Part shown: piece by piece, positions 49,559 to 57,235 of the stretch
Numbering within the stretch: position 1 is the first letter of the stretch
Layout of the letters: each line of letters opens with the position of its first letter
The notes under the pieces: generated by a model
The model's input: only the letters and a program-made list of their open reading frames with translations
The model's database searches: none
What the model was told of the DNA's origin: nothing
Program-made: the position numbers and the translations under genes
Source: Paenibacillaceae bacterium
Lineage (GTDB): Bacteria; Bacillota; Bacilli; Paenibacillales; Paenibacillaceae
DNA: 64,000 bases
Assembly (NCBI GenBank): GCA_900766135.1
Contig: CAAFUF010000032.1
Location: 142,683 to 206,682 of the forward strand
Direction of reading: 5' to 3'

Positions 49559-51821
49559 TTACGTTTTGCCCCCTGTCCTTCTCCTCGTTCTCTTTACTCT
49601 TCTTGACTTCCTCCGGATATTCGATCCGCGAGTGGAAGATTCCCATGACCGTTTCCTTTAGCGTTTGTGCGATCAAATCCAGCTCCCGCATCGTCAGATC
49701 GCATTCGTTAAATTGGTGATCGTCCAACCGGCTTTTGATGATCTTCTCGATCATCGATTCAACCTGCTCCACCGTCGGTTTGCGCAGCGAACGCACGGCC
49801 GCCTCGACGCTGTCGGCAATACCGACCACGGCGGCCTCCTTCGATTGGGCTTTAGGCCCCGGATAGCGGAAATCGTCTTCGGTGAAATCCGGTTCGACCC
49901 CTTGTTCTTCCGCCAATCGCAACGCCTTGTGATAAAAGTAATGTAAAAACGTCGTTCCATGATGCTGCTCGGCGATATCCCGAATCGGCTTTGGCAGCTT
50001 ATATTCCTTTTGCATTTCCACCCCGTCCCGGGCATGGGCGATAATGATCGATTTGCTCAGCTTCGGATCGATAAAATCATGAGGGTTTTCCATGTTGTTC
50101 TGATTTTCGATAAAATAACTCGGCCGTTTCGTTTTCCCGATGTCATGGTAATAGGAACCGACGCGGCAGAGCAGCCCGTTTGCGCCGATCGCTTCGGCCG
50201 CCGCTTCCGACAGATTGCCGACCATAACGCTGTGATGGTAGGTGCCCGGCGTCTCCGTCAGGAGTTTGCGCAGCAGCGGATGGTTCGGGTTCGACAGCTC
50301 CACCAGCTTGAGCGCCGAGAGGATCCCGAAGGTGACCTCGAAGAAAGGCATCAAGCCGATGACCAAAATCGTCGTCACCAAACCTCCGGCCACGGAAAAC
50401 CCAAGCGCATACAGCGTGCTGTTTTGCGTCCAGTCCTGATTATCGATCAGCTGCAGCGTAAAGATCGACAGCGCCCCAAACAAGCAGATCATAATCCCCG
50501 CCTTTAGGAGCGTGGAGCGCTGGCTGGCCCGGTGAATGGCGAAGATCGCCGCAAACGAGGTCACCAAGGCAAAGAAACCAAACTGAAAGTCAAAAATTTC
50601 GCTTTGCCGCTGATTCAGAATAATGCTGGCCAGGATGCTGAACAGAATCGAACAGATATATGCAAGCGGCAAGTCCAGCAGCAGCGTAATCAACATCGCG
50701 CCGGTAGCGATCGGAGCCAAGTAGCCGATATAAGACTGTTGTTCCGTCTGTAAAATATTGATGACGTGCATGGATACGATCGTGATGAAAATAATCAACA
50801 GCAACATGACGAACTGCGCGTTGTTGTACTTAAACCGGCTGGCACCTTCCGACTGGCGGATAAACATAATCAGCCCGGTCGCCATCAGCAGGGACAGCAA
50901 AACGAGCCCGAATTGCGGCGAATAATCGACCTCGTCTTTCAGCAGGCCGTTCTTCTCCAGCAGGGTGTACATTTCCTGGGTAATTCTCTCGCCCTTTTGG
51001 ACGAGAACGTCCCCTTGCTTGATATAAACAGTAGGCGTATTCTCGCGCGCTTCTACCTTGGCCGTCTTGGTTGCTTCTTCATCGTAAAACTTGTTTGCGG
51101 TAATCGACAAGCGGGCCAGTTCCTGTACGACCTCGCGGGCGGTCCGTTTGCTCAGGGAGCTGGTGCTGACCATCTCGGCGACTTTGGCCCGCGCGGCCTG
51201 CGCCTCGACGATCGGATCCGCCGTCAACCGGGCGACGATATCGGCGGCGACCGGCTTCATTTCGTTGATATCCTCCGCAGTCAAGCGGGGGATCTTGATA
51301 AACGTCTCCTCCGAGATATGATACTGCTGCTCGTCCACACGTTGAGTGACTTCCTCAAATAAGGTCGGCGAGTAGACGCTGGAGTTCCGGTTATTCATAA
51401 TGAAGTTCTGCACGTAATCCTTGACGCGCTGCGGCAGTTCTTCCCTGTAGATCTTGATTTTATCGTCTTCCGACACCTGATCGTCCTGATTCAAACGAAA
51501 AATCCGATCGAGCATTTGCGCGACCAATGTTTCGTTGCGGAGCGGGAGAATGGTGTAAACTTGTCCTACCTTCTCGGCTGCCTCTTCCTGCGCCTTCAGC
51601 GTCGCCTTGGTATCGGGAATGTCCATCGGCGCCATAATTTCCTTGTCGCTGGGCAAACCTACCGCAATGTCATACGTTTCGGGAAGCAGTTTGGGCGCCA
51701 AGCTGACGTAAAACATAACGACAAGCAACGCGAACAGAACATAACGCACGCCGGTGCTATGTTTCCATCCCGTAATTCTGGATTGAAACGCGCTTTTCTT
51801 TTGCTGATCGTTATTTGTCAT
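49530..51821 (-). CDS. pgpH: 7TMR-HD family cyclic-di-AMP phosphodiesterase (PgpH-like)
   Basis: Membrane HD-domain hydrolase that degrades c-di-AMP to pApA. 763 residues. One N-terminal transmembrane helix (about 27-45), a long extracytoplasmic 7TMR-HDED domain (about 50-300), seven transmembrane helices (about 305-500) and a cytoplasmic HD domain with HHSVMVGNLSEAAAEAIG, SYYHDIGK and EQHHGTTF. The same gene order phoH-pgpH-ybeY is found in Bacillus (yqfF). Confidence 0.95.
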   Translation of the reverse strand: MTNNDQQKKSAFQSRITGWKHSTGVRYVLFALLVVMFYVSLAPKLLPETYDIAVGLPSDKEIMAPMDIPDTKATLKAQEEAAEKVGQVYTILPLRNETLVAQMLDRIFRLNQDDQVSEDDKIKIYREELPQRVKDYVQNFIMNNRNSSVYSPTLFEEVTQRVDEQQYHISEETFIKIPRLTAEDINEMKPVAADIVARLTADPIVEAQAARAKVAEMVSTSSLSKRTAREVVQELARLSITANKFYDEEATKTAKVEARENTPTVYIKQGDVLVQKGERITQEMYTLLEKNGLLKDEVDYSPQFGLVLLSLLMATGLIMFIRQSEGASRFKYNNAQFVMLLLIIFITIVSMHVINILQTEQQSYIGYLAPIATGAMLITLLLDLPLAYICSILFSILASIILNQRQSEIFDFQFGFFALVTSFAAIFAIHRASQRSTLLKAGIMICLFGALSIFTLQLIDNQDWTQNSTLYALGFSVAGGLVTTILVIGLMPFFEVTFGILSALKLVELSNPNHPLLRKLLTETPGTYHHSVMVGNLSEAAAEAIGANGLLCRVGSYYHDIGKTKRPSYFIENQNNMENPHDFIDPKLSKSIIIAHARDGVEMQKEYKLPKPIRDIAEQHHGTTFLHYFYHKALRLAEEQGVEPDFTEDDFRYPGPKAQSKEAAVVGIADSVEAAVRSLRKPTVEQVESMIEKIIKSRLDDHQFNECDLTMRELDLIAQTLKETVMGIFHSRIEYPEEVKKSKENEEKDRGQNVNGPTAGLEQ

Positions 51822-51869
51822 AATAGACAGCCCTCCTGAACATGGTAAACCCTGAAGCGGCTGGGGAGC

Positions 51870-52841
51870 TTACCCTTGGTTTTCGGCAGCGCGGTCATAC
51901 GCCACAATGATTTTCTGCACGAGCGAGTGACGGACGACATCGGACTCGGCAAATTGGACGAACCCGATCTCTTCAATTCCGCTCAATATCGCCTTCGCTT
52001 CCACCAGCCCGGATTTCTTCCCTTTCGGGAGATCGATTTGCGTCACGTCCCCGGTAATCACCATCTTGGACCCAAAGCCAAGCCGGGTCAGAAACATCTT
52101 CATTTGCTCCGGCGTCGTGTTCTGCGCTTCATCCAAAATGATAAACGAATCATCCAATGTCCGCCCACGCATGTAGGCGAGCGGCGCAATCTCGATCAAC
52201 CCGCGCTCCAGCGCTTTGGCGGTTTGCTCCGGACCCATGACATCGTACAACGCATCGTATAACGGACGCAGATAAGGATCCACTTTCTCCTGCAAGTCAC
52301 CCGGCAAAAAACCAAGGCTTTCGCCCGCCTCAACGGCCGGACGGGTCAGAATAATCCGTTTGACCGATCCTTCCTTCAGCGCCGTAATCGCGAGCACAAC
52401 GGCCAAATATGTTTTGCCTGTACCGGCTGGGCCGACGCCAAAGACGACGTCCCGTTTCTTGATCGTCGTCACGTAGTGCTTCTGGCCGATGGTTTTTACC
52501 CGAATCGGCTTGCCGCGATAAGTCATGGCGATTTCGCCTTTATATAAATCAAGCAGTTGATCGGCGCGGAAGTCCTTGGCCAAATCGATGGCGTAGAGGA
52601 CGTCCCGCTCGGTTAATATGTATCCGTTCCGGATCAGTTCGAGCAACACTTCAAACAGCTGCTCTACCTTCTCCGCCTCACGTTGTTCCCCGCGGATGGT
52701 AATCTCCGATTCCCGCAATACAATGCTTGCTGGCAAATGCTGTTCAATCAATTTCAGAAACGCGTCCTGAGGGCCGAATAATGAAAGTCCTTCAGCCGCA
52801 CTGTGCAGCGGTAATTTGATGTTCACCAGTTGTTCCGACAA
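51870..52841 (-). CDS. phoH: PhoH family P-loop ATPase (PhoL/YbeZ)
   Basis: 323-residue PhoH-like ATPase with an N-terminal KH-like segment, Walker A GVGPAGTGKT (135-144) and Walker B SFIILDEAQN. It works with YbeY in RNA metabolism in other bacteria, and their genes are two apart here. It lacks the PIN domain of the 19119-20453 paralogue. Confidence 0.95.
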   Translation of the reverse strand: MSEQLVNIKLPLHSAAEGLSLFGPQDAFLKLIEQHLPASIVLRESEITIRGEQREAEKVEQLFEVLLELIRNGYILTERDVLYAIDLAKDFRADQLLDLYKGEIAMTYRGKPIRVKTIGQKHYVTTIKKRDVVFGVGPAGTGKTYLAVVLAITALKEGSVKRIILTRPAVEAGESLGFLPGDLQEKVDPYLRPLYDALYDVMGPEQTAKALERGLIEIAPLAYMRGRTLDDSFIILDEAQNTTPEQMKMFLTRLGFGSKMVITGDVTQIDLPKGKKSGLVEAKAILSGIEEIGFVQFAESDVVRHSLVQKIIVAYDRAAENQG

Positions 52842-52847
52842 ATAGCC

Positions 52848-54029
52848 TCATTCTCCTTGATCTTGTACTATCGGCACTTCTTCCGCAATGTTCTGCTCCA
52901 CTTCGAAATGCACTTTTATATAAACTTTACCATTGTCCGCCTTCTCATGCAAAATTTTTTGATCCATAATGACGCTGTCCGTGCCGTATTTCGCCAAAAT
53001 ATCGCGTTTGGCTCGTTCGATTCCCTCCTGTTTGGCTTGTTCCTCCGTCCGTTTCAACTCGAGTTCCGTCGTTTCCATGACCTTCTCTGTCATCCAGCCG
53101 ATCGGCAGCTTCCAACCGCGCCACGTCAAAGGATCCTGATCGGTCATCGTCTCCGACTCGGCGTAGGTGACTTTGCCGTAACCGGTCAGCTGAATGGCCG
53201 TATTGCCGAAAAACAAATAGCCCCGTTGCTTGCGCTCTCCCGTGTACACCTTCTGCTTATATACCAGAGGCACCTGGATGTTATACTCGTGCCAGACGAT
53301 GCCGCGGATATTCGCCTCAGGCACGATCGGTTTGCCGCCTTGGAATCCCGAAACCAGCACCTGACCCTTCTTCACCCGGTCGTTCTTCCCGACCTCCGGT
53401 TGACCTTTCTCCGCGTAAATATGCGTAATTACGGCGTCATGCTTGCTCACCAGGTGGCTTGGACTGACCAGCTTCTGATCCTTGGGCTTGGTCGCCTCCA
53501 CCACTTGGATCGTGACTCTGGTCCCCGTACGGGTGACCCCGACCCAGGACGTACCCGGCAGCTTGCGGGTTAGTTCCGCGGAAAGCTTGTCCTGATCCGG
53601 CAAACGAAAAATCCATTGAAACGGATAAATGCCCTCCTGCTTCGCTGCCTGAAGCACGTCTTGGGAAGCGATCTCCTCGTTCCCTTTCACCTCGACGTCC
53701 CAAACCAGCGAGCTTAAACAAAAAATCGCCGCAACAAATAAGGCGAAGCCGGCAATGAACCCCTTTCGCTTCCACACTCGGGCCAACACGAACGGCAGTC
53801 CGGAACGCCCCCGGACCGACATTCGGCAGCCTGTCCGTTTCAACAGCGGGCGCAGGCGAAAGAAATCGGCTAACGCGACCTTCATGTTCATTTGCCCACC
53901 GGGCAAGGGCTGGACATCCCAGATGTCGATGCCCTGACGGGACAGCTCGTTCACGAGCTGTTCGATCGATCCTCCGCGGACCGTGATGGTTACGATGCCT
54001 CTTAACTGGCTTAAGGCCGGTGATTTCAC
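52848..54029 (-). CDS. yqfD: sporulation protein YqfD
   Basis: Mother-cell sporulation membrane protein, 393 residues. Cytoplasmic N-terminal domain (about 1-85), one transmembrane helix (about 88-110, FIAGFALFVAAIFCLSSLVW) and an extracytoplasmic domain with FtsQ/POTRA-like start (VWDVEVKGNEEIASQDVLQ). In Bacillus the yqfCD pair is under sigma-E, and a matching promoter-like sequence lies upstream of yqfC here. The start is 3 nt after the yqfC stop. Confidence 0.94.
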   Translation of the reverse strand: MKSPALSQLRGIVTITVRGGSIEQLVNELSRQGIDIWDVQPLPGGQMNMKVALADFFRLRPLLKRTGCRMSVRGRSGLPFVLARVWKRKGFIAGFALFVAAIFCLSSLVWDVEVKGNEEIASQDVLQAAKQEGIYPFQWIFRLPDQDKLSAELTRKLPGTSWVGVTRTGTRVTIQVVEATKPKDQKLVSPSHLVSKHDAVITHIYAEKGQPEVGKNDRVKKGQVLVSGFQGGKPIVPEANIRGIVWHEYNIQVPLVYKQKVYTGERKQRGYLFFGNTAIQLTGYGKVTYAESETMTDQDPLTWRGWKLPIGWMTEKVMETTELELKRTEEQAKQEGIERAKRDILAKYGTDSVIMDQKILHEKADNGKVYIKVHFEVEQNIAEEVPIVQDQGE

Positions 54030-54032
54030 GCT

Positions 54033-54320
54033 TCATTCCTCCGTTCCACGATATTTGATGCCGAAGATCCGGCCTTCCACAACCACTTCTTCCGGCATGA
54101 TCGCTTTTATGACCAGTCCGCTTCCCTCAACTTCCAACGTTCCTTGACTCAGCGCCAAATGCAGCGCTTCGGGAGAGAAGTGGACGACGCCCCGATGATT
54201 TTCTATATACAGCTGCTGACCTCCAATTAAGGTGAGCCTCGGCAAATCGAATACAAGGTCGCTGGGCAGGTCGAGCGCATCGACCGTCCATTTGCGAATT
54301 TTGCGGACAAACCGGCTCAT
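54033..54320 (-). CDS. yqfC: sporulation protein YqfC
   Basis: 95-residue YabP/YqfC-like sporulation protein; start ATG 54320 follows GGAGG by 10 nt and gives RFVRKIRKWTVDALDLPSD. The beta-rich remainder (LTLIGGQQLYIENHRGVV, FGIKYRG) fits the YabP/YqfC fold. First gene of the yqfC-yqfD-phoH unit. The longer in-frame extension through 54449 crosses a terminator and is rejected. Confidence 0.92.
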   Translation of the reverse strand: MSRFVRKIRKWTVDALDLPSDLVFDLPRLTLIGGQQLYIENHRGVVHFSPEALHLALSQGTLEVEGSGLVIKAIMPEEVVVEGRIFGIKYRGTEE

Positions 54321-54349
54321 ATGAGGCAATCCTCCTTCCCCTACTGTAC

Positions 54350-54378
54350 AAATTATGCGGCCCTGCTTGGTTTTATGA
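54350..54378 (-). promoter_or_regulatory. candidate sigma-E-type promoter of yqfCD
   Basis: TCATAAAA (54371-54378), 13-nt gap, CATAATTT (54350-54357) in minus-strand sense, about 30 nt upstream of the yqfC start. It resembles the sigma-E consensus (ATATT-like -35, CATACA-T -10) and fits the known sigma-E control of this pair in Bacillus. Confidence 0.6.
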
Positions 54379-54397
54379 GAAAGGAAAAGGAGAACAA

Positions 54398-54433
54398 AAA
54401 GCCAAGGCTGCACCGGCTGGCAACCTTGGCTTT
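54398..54433 (-). terminator. second terminator downstream of yqeY
   Basis: Perfect stem AAAGCCAAGG / CCTTGGCTTT followed in minus sense by TTTTTG. It backs up the terminator at 54455-54489. Confidence 0.82.
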
Positions 54434-54454
54434 CAAAGGGTGGAATCAATGAAA

Positions 54455-54489
54455 AAACACCCTCTACGAATCATACGTAGAAGGTGTTT
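54455..54489 (-). terminator. first terminator downstream of yqeY
   Basis: Stem AAACACC-TCTACG / CGTAGA-GGTGTTT (one mismatch) followed in minus sense by TTTTTT, just after the yqeY stop. Confidence 0.85.
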
Positions 54490-54500
54490 GTCTCTCGAAG

Positions 54501-54944
54501 TTATGGCAAAAGCTGTTGAACCGTCTGGTTTACGAGTTTGCCGTCCGCCCGGCCTTTCACTTTGGGCATCAGCGCGCTCATCACTTTCCCGATTTCGGCT
54601 TTCGAAGAAGCACCGGTTTCCTGGATGGTCTGCTGTACAATGACTTTAATTTCTTCTTCGCTTAGCTGTTCGGGAAGGTACTCAGCAAGGATCTCTGCTT
54701 CCGCTTTCACTTGCGCGGCAAGATCGTCACGACCCGCTTTCTCAAATTCTTGGAGGGCATCTTTGCGCTGTTTGATTTCACGACTTAGGATATCAAGCAC
54801 TTCATTATCGTTCAAAGTTCTTTTCAAATCTATTTCAAGATTTTTCATCGTAGCACGAACCATTCGAATGGTGGAGAGCTTGAACTTGTCTTGACTCTTC
54901 ATCGCTTGCTTCATATCTTCGTTCAATCGCTCGCTAAGATTCAT
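54501..54944 (-). CDS. yqeY: GatB/YqeY domain protein
   Basis: 147-residue all-helical protein homologous to the C-terminal tRNA-binding tail of GatB; standalone role unknown. Conserved segments RMVRATMKNLEIDL, EYLPEQLSEEEI and IGKVMSALMPKVKGRADG are intact. It follows rpsU by 16 nt; the rpsU-yqeY pair is conserved widely in Firmicutes. Confidence 0.95.
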   Translation of the reverse strand: MNLSERLNEDMKQAMKSQDKFKLSTIRMVRATMKNLEIDLKRTLNDNEVLDILSREIKQRKDALQEFEKAGRDDLAAQVKAEAEILAEYLPEQLSEEEIKVIVQQTIQETGASSKAEIGKVMSALMPKVKGRADGKLVNQTVQQLLP

Positions 54945-54960
54945 CGCTGATTAAATCCTC

Positions 54961-55134
54961 CTAAAACTTTCTCTTACGAGCAGCCTCGGACTTTTTCTTG
55001 CGCTTTACGCTTGGCTTTTCATAATGCTTACGTTTCTTCACCTCAGCCAATACTCCATCTTTCGCGATGGAACGTTTAAAGCGACGAAGTGCAGCATCAA
55101 TTGTCTCGTTTTTGCGAACTTTAGTTTCAGACAC
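54961..55134 (-). CDS. rpsU: 30S ribosomal protein S21
   Basis: 57-residue basic small-subunit protein. From GTG 55134 (GGAGGGAGGG upstream) the sequence SETKVRKNETIDAALRRFKR and the C-terminal KKRKHYEKPSVKRKKKSEAA are typical. The longer frame through 55194 is upstream of the ribosome site and within the promoter region, so it is rejected. A consensus promoter is at 55193-55222. Confidence 0.97.
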   Translation of the reverse strand: MSETKVRKNETIDAALRRFKRSIAKDGVLAEVKKRKHYEKPSVKRKKKSEAARKRKF

Positions 55135-55192
55135 CAGTTTTCCCTCCCTCCGACCAGACCGTCCAAGAGCATAACACGGTTCATCAAACTTC

Positions 55193-55222
55193 ATTATAGG
55201 GGAAAGAGAAATAGGGTGTCAA
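55193..55222 (-). promoter_or_regulatory. sigma-A promoter of rpsU-yqeY
   Basis: TTGACA (55217-55222), 18-nt spacer, TATAAT (55193-55198). Both hexamers are perfect consensus, in keeping with high ribosomal protein expression. Confidence 0.9.
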
Positions 55223-55265
55223 CCTGGGTGCCCGCTTTTTTCTCTTCCAATTTCTAAAAGGAGTT

Positions 55266-55631
55266 TTATAGCCCGTGCGAGCCCGAGGATTGCACCAATG
55301 CTCCCAGCTTTGCGCCCCCGATCAGATGGTAGTGTAAATGCGCGACCGCTTGTCCGCTGTCGGGTCCGCAGTTGTTGATCAGCCGGTATCCGCTCTCGGC
55401 AACACCCAGTTGTTTTGCGATTTCCTGAGCGATACGGTGCATCTCGCCGATCAAAGCCAAATCCTCGGAAGCAACCTCATTCATGGAAGCGATGTGCTTC
55501 TTGGGAATGATCAGCACATGCACCGGCGCTGCCGGTTGAATATCGTGAAACACGAGCACGCGTTCATCCTCGTACACCTTGTTCGACGGAATCGAACCTT
55601 CGACGATTTTGCAAAACAAACAGTTATCCAT
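55266..55631 (-). CDS. hinT: HIT family protein (HinT-like purine nucleoside phosphoramidase)
   Basis: 121 residues with the histidine triad HLHYHLIGG (His98, His100, His102), the N-terminal zinc-type CLFCK and RLINNCGPDSGQ. It hydrolyses AMP-lysine and related nucleoside phosphoramidates. It lies just upstream of rpsU. Its own 5' side contains the structured RNA candidate at 55686-55817. Confidence 0.94.
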   Translation of the reverse strand: MDNCLFCKIVEGSIPSNKVYEDERVLVFHDIQPAAPVHVLIIPKKHIASMNEVASEDLALIGEMHRIAQEIAKQLGVAESGYRLINNCGPDSGQAVAHLHYHLIGGAKLGALVQSSGSHGL

Positions 55632-55685
55632 CGTAAAGCCCCCTAATCCTATTCTTTGCTAAATCTCATGATACCGAAAATAGGC

Positions 55686-55817
55686 AAAAAAAAGAAGCAC
55701 CCTGCCGCCTCAATAATGAGTTGGCTGGTCGCACGGACGTATTGGACGGAAAAAAAGTATAATGCTCTCTCTGTCACCAATACGTCCGGCGGGGTGCTTG
55801 CAAATATGATGTCGGCT
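55686..55817 (-). ncRNA. predicted structured small RNA or hinT leader attenuator
   Basis: Minus-strand transcript predicted to start near 55817, below TATACT at 55824-55829. It folds as a 3-way junction. The outer stem AAGCACCCCGCCG / CGG-AGGGTGCTT (55787-55799 with 55695-55707, one GU) is capped by a 12-bp arm CGGACGTATTGG / CCAATACGTCCG (55777-55788 with 55734-55745) and a small CTCA-TTAT-TGAG hairpin (55709-55720). CTTTTTTTT follows directly, as in an intrinsic terminator. The same U tract lies 55 nt upstream of hinT, so it may instead attenuate hinT. No covariance check was possible. Confidence 0.55.
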
Positions 55818-55823
55818 AACTGT

Positions 55824-55865
55824 AGTATAACAGCAGGGTGATACTGTATCTGTGATGTACATCAC
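55824..55865 (-). promoter_or_regulatory. putative Crp/Fnr-type site and promoter
   Basis: Perfect 14-bp palindrome GTGATGTACATCAC at 55852-55865 within TGTGA-N6-TCACG. The -10 box TATACT is at 55824-55829 with no good -35. The palindrome centre (55858.5) is about 41.5 nt upstream of the predicted start, the class II activator position for Crp/Fnr proteins, which would compensate for the missing -35. Confidence 0.55.
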
Positions 55866-55908
55866 GACTTGAAATGTTATTTTTCTGGGAGTTGTCATTT
55901 TAATAAAG

Positions 55909-56075
55909 GTTCAAAAGTCGGGTTTTGAGCATCGAGAAAGTTGGATGAAACTAGGGACTGAGTAGCGGAGCGTAGTGGTAGCTACGTGAGCAACGGAAGG
56001 CCCGGTTGAATTCAAGATTCGATGTCGAATTCGCTTCATCGTTAAAACTTCATGATCAAAAGACGACTTTTGAAC
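55909..56075 (-). repeat. 170-nt repeat, copy E (167 bp)
   Basis: GTTCAAAAGTC to GACTTTTGAAC: one A and one T are lost on the two terminal arms together, so they still pair. Same orientation as D2. It ends 4 nt before the stop of the ABC-2 permease gene, serving as its 3' end. Preceded by TTTTAATAAAG, similar to the spacer next to copy D2. Confidence 0.88.
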
Positions 56076-56079
56076 TGCC

Positions 56080-57234
56080 TTATATGAAATTGCGCGTGTC
56101 GTTGTTGCGTCCGATCTTGTAGGCTGCGAGCAGGAAGAAAACCAGGGCGAACGCGGCCAACACGGCCAGGTTAAACCAGATCCGGCCGAAGCCTTCGCCT
56201 TGCTGCAGCGTTTCGATCGACTGCAGCACCCAGTGCTGCGGCATGAACTCGGAAATCCGCCGCACCGCTGCCGGCATGATTTCGCTCGGGAAGAAGCAGC
56301 CCGCCAGCAGGCAGGTCGGCGTAATGATGATGTTTTGCAAAGCCCCGGAAACGCCGCTGTTCTTGGAGAAGGCGACGATGACGAGCGACAGGCTGATCGA
56401 TACGAGGGAAAACAGCATCAGGAGCAGCGCCATCCGCCCGAACGGAATGCCGGTATCGATATGAAACACGACTTCCAGGAAAAACAGGGTCACAACGATC
56501 TGCACCGCCATCACGACGAAATTGACGATAATGTTGGCAAGCACGAAATGTCTGGCGTGGATCGGCGAGGAAATCACCCGAAAAAAGGTGCGGTCCTCCC
56601 TGCTTTTCAGAATCAATTCCGACAAATTGACCGCCGACATCATCATGAACATGATCAGGAAGCCGATCGTTTGGTAGGTCATCGCCTGTTTTTTCTCTGC
56701 GGAGCTATCAACCGACTGGACGGTCAGCTTCATGCCGGGGTTCTGGTAATCCGCGTAAAGCCGGGCAAACTTCGTTTCGTCTCCCTGGGCCGCCCGGCTA
56801 AGCGCCGCCAGATTCCCTGTATAATTGTACAGCATCGCTTTCATATACGCTGTGACCTGCGCGCCTTTGACAGATTGAATGCCGATATGATCAGGCTTCC
56901 CGGCAAGCACGCTTTGCGAATATCCGGTTCCCAGCACAAGACCGCTGTCCAGCTTCCCGGACGCAAGTTGCTCGCGGAGCTCCGGCTCCGACACTTCCGT
57001 CAGCCGAATCTGGTCCAATCTTTCCAGAAACCGAACCGTATCCGCCGCAATCGTCTCCTTCCCGTCCTGATTCACGACGCCGACCCGCAGTCCGGTCTTC
57101 CCCACATTGCCGTAAATCATCATCGTCAACAAAACTCCGGCCAACGGCAAGCCAATATAAAGAATCAAATTATTGCGTTTCCGAAACGTTGTCCGCAAAA
57201 TATGGGAAGCGAGCCACCAAATGTCCTTCATCAT
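56080..57234 (-). CDS. ABC-2 type transporter permease
   Basis: 384 residues: one N-terminal transmembrane helix (about 24-42), a large extracytoplasmic loop (about 45-180) and five C-terminal helices with the ABC-2 signature region. Family members export drugs, lantibiotics or glycolipids; substrate unknown here. It starts 1 nt after the sister permease, with an in-frame GGAGGG site, and forms an ATPase-permease-permease operon. Confidence 0.88.
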   Translation of the reverse strand: MMKDIWWLASHILRTTFRKRNNLILYIGLPLAGVLLTMMIYGNVGKTGLRVGVVNQDGKETIAADTVRFLERLDQIRLTEVSEPELREQLASGKLDSGLVLGTGYSQSVLAGKPDHIGIQSVKGAQVTAYMKAMLYNYTGNLAALSRAAQGDETKFARLYADYQNPGMKLTVQSVDSSAEKKQAMTYQTIGFLIMFMMMSAVNLSELILKSREDRTFFRVISSPIHARHFVLANIIVNFVVMAVQIVVTLFFLEVVFHIDTGIPFGRMALLLMLFSLVSISLSLVIVAFSKNSGVSGALQNIIITPTCLLAGCFFPSEIMPAAVRRISEFMPQHWVLQSIETLQQGEGFGRIWFNLAVLAAFALVFFLLAAYKIGRNNDTRNFI

Positions 57235-57235
57235 G

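Noticed and set aside
55686..55817. RsaE/RoxS small RNA
   Set aside because: The fold and the lack of the conserved C-rich CCCCTTTG motifs do not fit that family.
55656..55898. Short frames of 61-62 codons on both strands
   Set aside because: No ribosome site and both cross the predicted stems of the structured RNA; composition is not coding-like.
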